Notes under the pieces: model-generated
The model's database searches: none
What the model saw: the letters and a program-made list of their open reading frames with translations, nothing else
What the model was told of the DNA's origin: nothing
Position numbers and translations under genes: made by a program
Shown: positions 1 through 8,658 of the stretch, piece by piece
Numbering within the stretch: position 1 is the stretch's first letter
Layout of the letters: every line of letters begins with the position of its first letter
From: Yponomeuta sedellus
Lineage: Eukaryota > Arthropoda > Insecta > Lepidoptera > Yponomeutidae
Assembly: GCA_934045075.1 (NCBI GenBank)
Contig: OW203740.1
Span: 21,217,878-21,281,877, forward strand
Direction of reading: 5' to 3'
DNA: 64,000 nucleotides

Positions 1-2
1 TC

Positions 3-526
3 GAACAGCTTGTGCGATTTGGTCTGCGTTCGGACGATTATCACCGACTCGTAGGTTAGACCCTGAGCTTCGTGGATTGTTAGTACGCACGACCCGTAGC
101 CTATACCGTATCCCTGGCTGGTTAGGGATTTCTTTTCCTCCTGTGTATGGGTGAGGAAAAGGGTTTTCGGTTGGCTTTTTGGTATTTGTGCGCCGCTAAA
201 TTTTTTCAGCTCGATGGAATGTACCCGAGTTCTTGACGAGTACATTCCTGGGTAAACTTCTCTGAGAGCGTACGCCACGTCCATCGGGTTTCGGTGCGTG
301 CATAGCAGCTCCTGATCGATGGTCGCCATCAGGCTAGGGCGGCTGTAGCGCATCTCGAACAGATTTTCACGGTCGATGTATGGTAGTTGGTTGACATCTC
401 CAACGAGGACGATCTCGCCCGCCTTTGACAGTCGGGCGGCCATTACTATAGCCCCAAAGTGGTTCATGAGAGCCTCGTCGACCAACAAGCGTTTGATCTT
501 AACGGGCTCCCTGAATCCATTTGGGT
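3..526 (-). pseudogene. Endogenous viral element: alphavirus-like superfamily 1 helicase fragment (partial)
   Basis: Read on the minus strand, the frame is open for about 175 codons with no stop and runs off the left edge of the window. Seen: a Walker-B-like VDEALM near the start, then VGDVNQLPYIDR (motif III), a QELLCTHRNP segment (motif IV region) and TIHEAQGLTYESV (motif V). This order is that of the viral SF1 helicase of the alphavirus-like RNA virus supergroup, which unwinds RNA in the replication complex. The Walker A half is missing on the right, where the frame meets TTTGGG-TTAGG and then a TSR insertion. No poly(A) or other viral domain is visible. Inference: a 5'-truncated DNA copy of a virga-, nege- or kita-like RNA of an arthropod virus; the family cannot be settled. 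A cellular SF1 helicase is less likely because the motif wording is viral. Confidence 0.82.
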
Positions 527-527
527 T
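513..527. repeat. Left target-site duplication of TSR unit 1
   Basis: GAATCCATTTGGGTT is repeated at 1354-1368. The two copies bracket the unit exactly, which fixes its ends and shows target-primed insertion into the junction of viral-like DNA and telomeric repeat. Confidence 0.9.
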
Positions 528-1353
528 TTTTTTTTTTTTGGTAACGCGGGGGAATGCATTTACGCACTTCACCGCTCTGCTGTCAGGGGACAACAGAGCG
601 GCTTCGTGTGGGACTCCCAGCGACACGGAGCTGGCATAACCTCCGTGACGACTGGACTACCCACTAAACCCCCGCGGTGATCCTCCTCTCCTCTACCGGG
701 TCGCGGGGTAGGCCATAGGCTAAATCACCGCGACCCGGCAAGAGGTCGCCCCTCCGCGTGAGGGGCTCGACTGGTGGGGGAGCCAGAGTGGCTCCCCAGC
801 GGCGCCCCCTGCCCCATCGCAACGCCTCATACGATGGGGCAAGGAAACGCCGCGTCTCCTCAGGGGGGCCGTATAGGCCCCCATACGCTCCAACGCGCCG
901 CCCTCCCCCGACCCATTGCCCATACAATAGGACAAGAGGAGGGCGGCGCATCGCTGCGAGGCCCGTCGCGTCGCTCACCAGCGCTTTTCTGATGAAACAG
1001 AGAAGGTGGAGAGCGAGCGCGCGGGCCCTCTCTGTGCTGGAAGGCACCCCCGGATCACGCAGGGGCGCCTTCCAGCCCGCCGTGTTAGAGGCGGAGGGTC
1101 CCCTGACCCTCCGCCCACGGCCCTCTGGTCCGACTGGTACGAGGCGCACGAGGCGCCCCCCCCAGCCGGACCTCCTACTCTTGGTCGCCTGGGTCCCGCT
1201 CCACGGTGTGAAGCAGGGCCCAAGCGACGCCACCTTCGACCGCTCCAAGGAGCGGTCCCTCCGTGGTTGCTCTTAGTTTCACCGTGGGTGGCCGTCCAAC
1301 ACCCACGGCTACTTAGCCCCCTCGCCACGACAAGGCGGCAACCGTCGAGGGGG
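528..1353 (-). mobile_element. TSR unit 1, subfamily A (complete, 15-bp TSD)
   Basis: Short GC-rich retroposon whose RNA strand is minus: ribozyme-like 5' end at the right, hairpin-rich body, 3' end GCATTCCCCCGCGTTACC then poly(A) (poly-T 528-539). Subfamily A is marked by the block CGACACGGAGCTGGCATAACC near the 3' end and by a 9-bp hairpin GACCGCTCC/GGAGCGGTC next to the 5' domain. Overlapping open frames on both strands have no recognisable domain and are treated as chance frames in stop-poor DNA. Confidence 0.85.
1265..1353 (-). ncRNA. Candidate HDV-like self-cleaving ribozyme, 5' end of unit 1
   Basis: Numbering from the 5' end of the element (position 1353): P1 pairs nt 1-7 CCCCCTC with 31-37 GAGGGGG; P3 pairs 16-19 with 26-29 around a six-base loop; P4 pairs 46-54 CCGTGGGTG with 64-72 CACCCACGG; P2 pairs 11-15 GGTTG with 85-89 CAACC. 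The J4/2 strand is TGAAACTAAGAG, with a C-N-A-A-G placed where the catalytic C lies in the HDV family. Predicted cleavage is immediately 5' of nt 1, which is the observed element end. Nothing has been tested; P1.1 is unresolved and nt 1 is C rather than the usual G. Confidence 0.62.
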
Positions 1354-1368
1354 GAATCCATTTGGGTT
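1354..1368. repeat. Right target-site duplication of TSR unit 1
   Basis: Second copy of GAATCCATTTGGGTT, running straight into AGGTTAGGTTAGG. Removing the unit restores ...CCATTTGGGTTAGGTTAGG. Confidence 0.9.
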
Positions 1369-1383
1369 AGGTTAGGTTAGGTT
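1364..1383 (+). repeat. Telomeric (GGTTA)n tract
   Basis: GGGTTAGGTTAGGTTAGGTT between unit 1 and unit 2. This is the first telomeric tract inward of the viral fragment. Confidence 0.9.
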
Positions 1384-2420
1384 TTTTTTTTTTTTTTGGT
1401 AACGCGGGGGAATGCATTTACGCACTTCACCACTCTGCTGTCAGGGGACAACAGAGCGGCTTCGTGTGGGACTCCCAGCCCGAGGGCTGGACTACCCACT
1501 AAACCCCCGCGGTGATCCTCCTCTCCTCTACCGGGTCGCGGGGTAGGCCAAAGGTTAAGTCACCGCGACCCGGCAAGAGGTCGCCCCTCCACGTGAGGGG
1601 CTCGACTGGTGGGGGAGCCAGAGTGGCTCCCCAGCGGTGCCCCCTGCCCCATCGCTACGACGGGGCAAGGAAACGCCGCGTCTCCTCGGGGGGGCCATGT
1701 AGGCCCCCATACGCTCCAATGCGCCGCCCCCCCACATCCCATTGCTAAAACAATGGGACTAGAGGGGGCGGCGCATCGCTGCGAGGCCCGTCGCGTCGCT
1801 CACCAGCGCCTCTCTGATGAAGCAGAGAAGGTGGAGAGCGAGCGCGCGGGCCCTCTCTGTGCTGGAAGGCACCCCCGGATCACGCAGGGGCGCCTTCCGG
1901 CCCGCCGTGTTAGAGGCTGAGGGTCCCCTGACCCTCCGCCCACGGCACTGGTCCGACTGGTACGAGGCGCTCGGACGCCCCCCCCAGCCGGACCTCCTCC
2001 TCTTGGTCGCTTGGGTCCCACTCCACGGTGTGAAGCAGGGCCCAAGCGACTAAACAGTCGCAGGGGATAGGGAGAGAGGCGCACCGCAATACCAGCACTC
2101 CTCTTCCCCTGCGACCCCACCGCGTCCGCCATCAACCGGTGGCGGCCCCGGTAAGGCCGCGGCAGGCAGGGAGAGCGGCGCACCGCAATACCGGCACTCC
2201 TCTCCCACCGCGGCCTCCTCCCTTCGGCTGCGATGCCGCCCATACGACATCGCAGCCCGCCTCAGTGGCGGTGCTGCCCATACAGCACCGCCACCTACTG
2301 ACCGCTCAACTCGCGAGCGAGGAGCGGTCCCTCCTGGGTTGCTCTTAGTTTCACCGTGGCGGTCCTGAACCACGGCTACTTAGCCCCCTCGCCACGACAA
2401 GGCGGCAACCGTCGAGGGGG
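1384..2420 (-). mobile_element. TSR unit 2, subfamily B (complete)
   Basis: Subfamily B carries CCCGAGGGCTGG near the 3' end in place of the A block. It has an extra 5' half made of hairpins: CGCAGGGGA/TCCCCTGCG, GCGATGCCGCCCATACGACATCGC and GGCGGTGCTGCCCATACAGCACCGCC. The last 84 nt fold like the ribozyme of unit 1 with a shorter P4 (CCGTGG/CCACGG). The end is followed by an extra AGGGGG before AGGTTAGG. Confidence 0.85.
2337..2420 (-). ncRNA. Candidate HDV-like ribozyme, short-P4 variant
   Basis: P1, P2 and P3 sequences match unit 1. P4 is a six-pair stem CCGTGG/CCACGG with a different loop, and J4/2 keeps C-T-A-A-G. The changed P4 still pairs, which supports the fold. Confidence 0.6.
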
Positions 2421-2436
2421 AGGGGGAGGTTAGGTT

Positions 2437-3482
2437 TTTTTTTTTTTTTTGGTAACGCGGGGGGAATGCATTTACGCACTTCACCACTCTGCTGTCAGGG
2501 GACAACAGAGCGGCTTCGTGTGGGACTCCCAGCCCGAGGGCTGGACTACCCACTAAACCCCCGCGGTGATCCTCCTCTCCTCTACCGGGTCGCGGGGTAG
2601 GCCATAGGTTAAGTCACCGCGACCCGGCAAGAGGTCGCCCCACTGGAGGGGCTCGACTGGTGGGGGAGCCAGAGTGGCTCCCCAGCGGCGCCCCCTGCCC
2701 CATCGCAACGACGGAGCAAGGGAACGCCGCGTCTCCTCAGGGGGGCCATATAGGCCCCCATACGCTCCAATGCGCCGCCCCCCCACATCACATTGCTAAA
2801 ACAATGGGACTAGAGGGGGCGGCGCATCGCTGCGAGGCCCGTCGCGTCGCTCACCAGCGCTTCTCTGAGAACAGAGAAGGTGGAGAGCGAGCGCGCGGGC
2901 CCTCTCTGTGCCGGAAGGCACCCCCGGATCACGCAGGGGCGCCTTCCGGCCCGCCGTGTTAGAGGCTGAGGGTCCCCTGACCCTCCGCCCACGGCCTTGG
3001 TCCGACTGGTACGAGGCGCACAAGGCGCCCCCCCCAGCCGGACCTCCTCCTCTTGGTCGCTTGGGTCCCACTCCACGGTGTGAAGCAGGGCCCAAGCGAC
3101 TAAACGGTCGCAGGGGATAGGGAGAGAGGCGCACCGCAATACCAGCACTCCTCCTCCCCTGCGACCCCACCGCGTCCGCCATCAGCCGGTGGCGGCCCCG
3201 GTAAGGCCGCGGCAGGCAGGGAGAGCGGCGCACCGTAATACCGGCACTCCTCTCCCGCCGCGGCCTCCTCCGTACGGCTGCGATGCCGCCCATACGGCAT
3301 CGCAGCCCGCCTCAGTGGCGGTGCTGCCCATACAGCACCGCCACCTACTGACCGCTCGACTCGCAAGCGAGGAGCGGTCCCTCCGCGGTTGCTCTTGGTT
3401 TCACCGTGGGTGTGTTCCCGCCCGTAGGCCCCCACGGCTACTTAGCCCCCTCGCCACGACAAGGCGGCAACCGTCGAGGGGG
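2437..3482 (-). mobile_element. TSR unit 3, subfamily B (complete)
   Basis: Differs from unit 2 by a CACTGGAGGGGC version of the 3' hairpin, GAGAACAGAG in place of GATGAAGCAGAG in the central hairpin, and a long-loop P4 in the 5' domain. Confidence 0.85.
3387..3482 (-). ncRNA. Candidate HDV-like ribozyme, long-L4 variant
   Basis: P1, P2 and P3 are as in unit 1. P4 is CCGTGGG/CCCACGG closed by a 20-base loop, and J4/2 reads TGAAACCAAGAG, so N of C-N-A-A-G is C here and T in unit 1. Confidence 0.6.
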
Positions 3483-3499
3483 AGGGGGGAGGTTAGGTT

Positions 3500-4549
3500 T
3501 TTTTTTTTTTTTTTGGTAACGCGGGGGAATGCATTTACGCACTTCACCACTCTGCTGTCAGGGGACAACAGAGCGGCTTCGTGTGGGACTCCCAGCCCGA
3601 GGGCTGGACTACCCACTAAACCCCCGCGGTGATCCTCCTCTCCTCTACCGGGTCGCGGGGTAGGCCAAAGGTTAAATCACCGCGACCCGGCAAGAGGTCG
3701 CCCCTCCACGTGAGGGGCTCGACTGGTGGGGGAGCCAGAGTGGCTCCCCAGCGGCGCCCCCTGCCCCATCGCTACGACGGGGCAAGGAAACGCCGCGTCT
3801 CCTCGGGGGGGCCATATAGGCCCCCATTCGCTCCAATGCGCCGCCCCCCCCCATCCCATTGCTAAAACAATGGGACTAGAGGGGGCGGCGCATCGCTGCG
3901 AGGCCCGTCGCGTCGCTCACCAGCGCTTCTCTGAGAACAGAGAAGGTGGAGAGCGAGCGCGCGGGCCCTCTCTGTGCTGGAAGGCACCCCCGGATCACGC
4001 AGGGGTGCCTTCCGGCCCGCCGTGTTAGAGGCGGAGAGTCCCCTGACCCCCCGCCCACGGCACTGATCCGACTGGTACGAGGCGCACAAGGCGCCCCCCC
4101 CCAGCCAGACCTCCTCCTCTTGGTCGCCCGGGTCCCGCTCCACAGTGTGAAACAGGGCCCAGGCGACTAGACGGTCGCAGGGGATAGGGAGAGAGGCGCA
4201 CCGCAATACCAGCACTCCTCCTCCCCTGCGACCCCACCGCGTCCGCCATCAACCGGTGGCGGCCCCGGTAAGGCCGCGGCAGGCAGGGAGAGCGGCGCAC
4301 CGTAATACCGGCACTCCTCTCCCGCCGCGGCCTCCTCCCTTCGGCTGCGATGCCGCCCATACGACATCGCAGCCCGCCTCAGTGGCGGTGCTGCCCATAC
4401 AGCACCGCCACCTACTGACCGCTCGACTCGCAAGCGAGGAGCGGTCCCTCCGCGGTTGCTCTTGGTTTCACCGTGGGTGTGTTCCCGCCCGTAGGCCCCC
4501 ACGGCTACTTAGCCCCCTCGCCACGACAAGGCGGCAACCGTCGAGGGGG
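3500..4549 (-). mobile_element. TSR unit 4, subfamily B (complete)
   Basis: Long-L4 5' domain. Carries the GGTCGCCCGGGTCC form of the central stem opposite CCCAGGCGAC, and a slightly altered GGGGTGCCTTCC arm. Two-base telomeric spacer differences only from unit 3 at its right edge. Confidence 0.83.
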
Positions 4550-4566
4550 AGGGGGGAGGTTAGGTT

Positions 4567-5394
4567 TTTTTTTTTTTTTGGTTACGCGGGGGAATGCATT
4601 TACGCACTTCACCGCTCTGCTGTCAGGGGACAACAGAGCGGCTTCGTGTGGGACTCCCAGCGACACGGAGCTGGCATAACCTCCGTGACGACTGGACTAC
4701 CCACTAAACCCCCGCGGTGATCCTCCTCTCCTCTACCGGGTCGCGGGGTAGGCCATAGGCTAAATCACCGCGACCCGGCAAGAGGTCGCCCCGTGAGGGG
4801 CTCGACTGGTGGGGGAGCCAGAGTGACTCCCCAGCGGCGCCCCCTGCCCCATCGCAACGCCTCATACGATGGGGCAAGGAAACGCCGCGTCTCCTCAGGG
4901 GGGCCCTATAGGCCCCCATACGCTCCAACGCGCCGCCCCCCCCCGACCCATTGCCCATACAATAGGACAGGAGGAGGGCGGCGCATCGCTGCGAGGCCCG
5001 TCGCGTCGCTCACCAGCGCTTCTCTGATGAAGCAGAGAAGGTGGAGAGCGAGCGCGCGGGCCCTCTCTGTGCTGGAAGGCACCCCCGGATCACGCAGGGG
5101 CGCCTTCCAGCCCGCCGTGTTAGAGGCGGAGGGTCCCCTGACCCTCCGCCCACGGCCCTCTGATCCGACTGGTACGAGGCGCACGAGGCGCCCCCCCCAG
5201 CCGGACCTCCTACTCTTGGTCGCCTGGGTCCCGCTCCACGGTGTGAAGCAGGGCCCAAGCGACGCCACCTCCGACCGCTCCAAGGAGCGGTCCCTCCGTG
5301 GTTGCTCTTAGTTTCACCGTGGGTGGCCGTCTAACACCCACGGCTACTTAGCCCCCTCGCCACGACAAGGCGGCAACCGTCGAGGGGGGGGGGG
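4567..5394 (-). mobile_element. TSR unit 5, subfamily A (complete)
   Basis: A-type 3' block, CGCCTCATACGATGGGGC hairpin and short 5' half. The right end runs into a longer G tract (about 14 G) before AGGTT, so the exact 5' terminus is blurred. Confidence 0.83.
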
Positions 5395-5399
5395 AGGTT

Positions 5400-6135
5400 T
5401 TTTTTTTTTTTTTTTGGTAACGCGGGGGAATGCATTTACGCACTTCACCACTCTGCTGTCAGGGGACAACAGAGCAGCTTCGTGTGGGACTCCCAGCCCG
5501 AGGGCTGGACTACCCACTAAACCCCCGCGGTGATCCTCCTCTCCTCTACCGGGTCGCGGGGTAGGCCAAAGGTTAAGTCACCGCGACCCGGCAAGAGGTC
5601 GCCCCTCCACGTGAGGGGCTCGACTGGTGGGGGAGCCAAAGTGGCTCCCCAGCGGCGCCCCCTGCCCCATCGCTACGACGGGGCAAGGAAACGCCGCGTC
5701 TCCTCGGGGGGGCCATATAGGCCCCCATTCGCTCCAATGCGCCGCCCCCCCCCCATCCCATTGCTAAAACAATGGGACTAGAGGGGGCGGCGCATCGCTG
5801 CGAGGCCCGTCGCGTCGCTCACCAGCACTTCTCTGAGAACAGAGAAGGTGGAGAGCGAGCGCGCGGGCCCTCTCTGTGCTGGAAGGCACCCCCGGATCAC
5901 GCAGGGGCGCCTTCCGGCCCGCCGTGTTAGAGGCTGAGGGTCCCCTGACCCTCCGCCCACGGCCCTGGTCCGACTGGTACGAGGCGCACAAGGCGCCCCC
6001 CCCAGCCGGACCTCCTCCTCTTGGTCGCCCGGGTCCCGCTCCACAGTGTGAAACAGGGCCCAGGCGACTAGACGGTCGCAGGGGATAGGGAGAGAGGCGC
6101 ACCGCTATACCAACACTCCTCCTAGGGGGGGGGGG
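5400..6135 (-). mobile_element. TSR unit 6, subfamily B, 5'-truncated
   Basis: Matches subfamily B from the poly-T to CACTCCTCCT and then stops at a run of about 11 G followed by AGGTT. The ribozyme-like 5' domain and the hairpins before it are missing. Confidence 0.8.
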
Positions 6136-6140
6136 AGGTT

Positions 6141-7192
6141 TTTTTTTTTTTTTTTTTGGTAACGCGGGGGAATGCATTTACGCACTTCACCACTCTGCTG
6201 TCAGGGGACAACAGAGCGGCTTCGTGTGGGACTCCCAGCCCGAGGGCTGGACTACCCACTAAACCCCCGCGGTGATCCTCCTCTCCTCTACCGGGTCGCG
6301 GGGTAGGCCATAGGTTAAATCACCGCGACCCGGCAAGAGGTCGCCCCTCCACTAGAGGGGCTCGACTGGTGGGGGAGCCAAAGTGGCTCCCCAGCGGCGC
6401 CCCCTGCCCCATCGCTACGACGGGGCAAGGAAACGCCGCGTCTCCTCGGGGGGGCCATATAGGCCCCCATTCGCTCCAATGCGCCGCCCCCCCCCATCCC
6501 ATTGCTAAAACAATGGGACTAGAGGGGGCGGCGCATCGCTGCGAGGCCCGTCGCGTCGCTCACCAGCACCTCTCTGAGAACAGAGAAGGTGGAGAGCGAG
6601 CGCGCGGGCCCTCTCTGTGCTGGAAGGCACCCCCGGATCACGCAGGGGCGCCTTCCGGCCCGCCGTGTTAGAGGCGGCGGGTCCCCTGACCCTCCGCCCA
6701 CGGCCCTGGTCCGACTGGTACGAGGCGCACAAGGCGCCCCCCCCCAGCCGGACCTCCTCCTCTTGGTCGCCCGGGTCCCGCTCCACAGTGTGAAACAGGG
6801 CCCAGGCGACTAGACGGTCGCAGGGGATAGGGAGAGAGGCGCACCGCTATACCAACAATCCTCTTCCCCTGCGACCCCACCGCGTCCGCCATCAGCCGGT
6901 GGCGGCCCCGGTAAGGCCGCGGCAGGCAGGGAGAGCGGCGCACCGTAATACCGGCACTCCTCTCCCGCCGCGGCCTCCTCCCTTCGGCTGCGATGCCGCC
7001 CATACGACATCGCAGCCCGCCTCAGTGGCGGTGCTGCCCATACAGCACCGCCACCTACTGACCGCTCAACTCGCAAGCGAGGAGCGGTCCCTCCGCGGTT
7101 GCTCTTGGTTTCACCGTGGGTGTGTTCCCGCCCGTAGGCCCCCACGGCTACTTAGCCCCCTCGCCACGACAAGGCGGCAACCGTCGAGGGGG
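6141..7192 (-). mobile_element. TSR unit 7, subfamily B (complete)
   Basis: Identified by CTCCACTAGAGGGGC in the 3' hairpin and the TATACCAACAATCCTC variant in the 5' half. Long-L4 ribozyme-like end, then extra G-rich bases and three telomeric repeats. Confidence 0.83.
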
Positions 7193-7223
7193 AGGGGGGG
7201 GGGAGGTTAGGTTAGGTTAGGTT

Positions 7224-7598
7224 TTTTTTTTTTTTTTGGTAACGCGGGGGAATGCATTTACGCACTTCACCACTCTGCTGTCAGGGGACAACAGAGCGGC
7301 TTCGTGTGGGACTCCCAGCCCGAGGGCTGGACTACCCACTAAACCCCCGCGGTGATCCTCCTCTCCTCTACCGGGTCGCGGGGTAGGCCAAAGGTTAAAT
7401 CACCGCGACCCGGCAAGAGGTCGCCCCTCCACGTGAGGGGCTCGACTGGTGGGGGAGCCAAAGTGGCTCCCCAGCGGCGCCCCCTGCCCCATCGCTACGA
7501 CGGGGCAAGGAAACGCCGCGTCTCCTCGGGGGGGCCATATAGGCCCCCATACGCTCCAATGCGCCGCCCTCCCCCCAGCCCCCGGACTAGAGGGGGGG
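7224..7598 (-). mobile_element. TSR unit 8, subfamily B, severely truncated
   Basis: Only the 3' ~375 bp remain, ending in a rearranged CCCCCCAGCCCCCGGACTAGAGGGGGGG. No ribozyme domain. Confidence 0.8.
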
Positions 7599-7608
7599 AG
7601 GTTAGGTT

Positions 7609-8645
7609 TTTTTTTTTTTAGGTAACGCGGGGGAATGCATTTACGCATTTCACCACTCTGCTGTCAGGGGACAACAGAGCGGCTTCGTGTGGGACTCCCA
7701 GCCGGAGGGCTGGACTACCCACTAAACCCCCGCGGTGATCCTCCTCTCCTCTACCGGGTCGCGGGGTAGGCCAAAGGTTAAATCACCGCGACCCGGCAAG
7801 AGGTCGCCCCTCCACGTGAGGGGCTCGACTGGTGGGGGAGCCAAAGTGGCTCCCCAGCGGCGCCCCCTGCCCCATCGCTACGACGGGGCAAGGAAACGCC
7901 GCGTCTCCTCGGGGGGGCCATATAGGCCCCCATACGCTCCAATGCGCCGCCCCCCCCCATCCCATTGCTAAAACAATGGGACTAGAGGGGGCGGCGCATC
8001 GCTGCGAGGCCCGTCGCGTCGCTCACCAGCGCTTCTCTGATGAAGCAGAGAAGGTGGAGAGCGAGCGCGCGGGCCCTCTCTGTGCCGGAAGGCACCCCCG
8101 GATCACGCAGGGGCGCCTTCCGGCCCGCCGTGTTACAGGAGGAGAGTCCCCTGACCCTCCGCCCACGGCCCTGGTCCGACTGGTACGAGGCGCACAAGGC
8201 GCCCCCCCCAGCCGGACCTCCTCCTCTTGGTCGCCCGGGTCCCGCTCCACAGTGTGAAACAGGGCCCAGGCGACTAGACGGTCGCAGGGGATAGGGAGAG
8301 AGGCGCACCGCTATACCAGCACTCCTCTTCCCCTGCGACCCCACCGCGTCCGCCATCAACCGGTGGCGGCCCCGGTAAGGCCGCGGCAGGCAGGGAGAGC
8401 GGCGCACCGTAATACCGGCACTCCTCTCCCGCCGCGGCCTCCTCCCTTCGGCTGCGATGCCGCCCATACGACATCGCAGCCCGCCTCAGTGGCGGTGCTG
8501 CCCATACAGCACCGCCACCTACTGACCGCTCAACTCGCGAGCGAGGAGCGGTCCCTCCTGGGTTGCTCTTAGTTTCACCGTGGCGGTCCTGAACCACGGC
8601 TACTTAGCCCCCTCGCCACGACAAGGCGGCAACCGTCGAGGGGGG
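7609..8645 (-). mobile_element. TSR unit 9, subfamily B (complete)
   Basis: Near-identical to units 16 and 29, sharing the rare GTTACAGGAGGAGAG variant and the short-P4 5' domain. The poly-T is followed by AGGTAACG instead of GGTAACG. Confidence 0.85.
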
Positions 8646-8658
8646 GGGAGGTTAGGTT

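Noticed and set aside
3..526. Host SF1 helicase gene exon
   Set aside because: No splice signals were needed over 175 codons, and motif wording (VGDVNQLPYIDR, TIHEAQGLTYESV) is that of viral replicase helicases. A cellular origin is not fully excluded because the left part is outside the window.
664..1276. Open frames of 60-194 codons on both strands of the TSR units
   Set aside because: They overlap each other in several frames, shift with every indel between copies, have Arg/Pro/Gly-biased composition from GC-rich hairpins, and show no domain. The same shadows recur in each unit.
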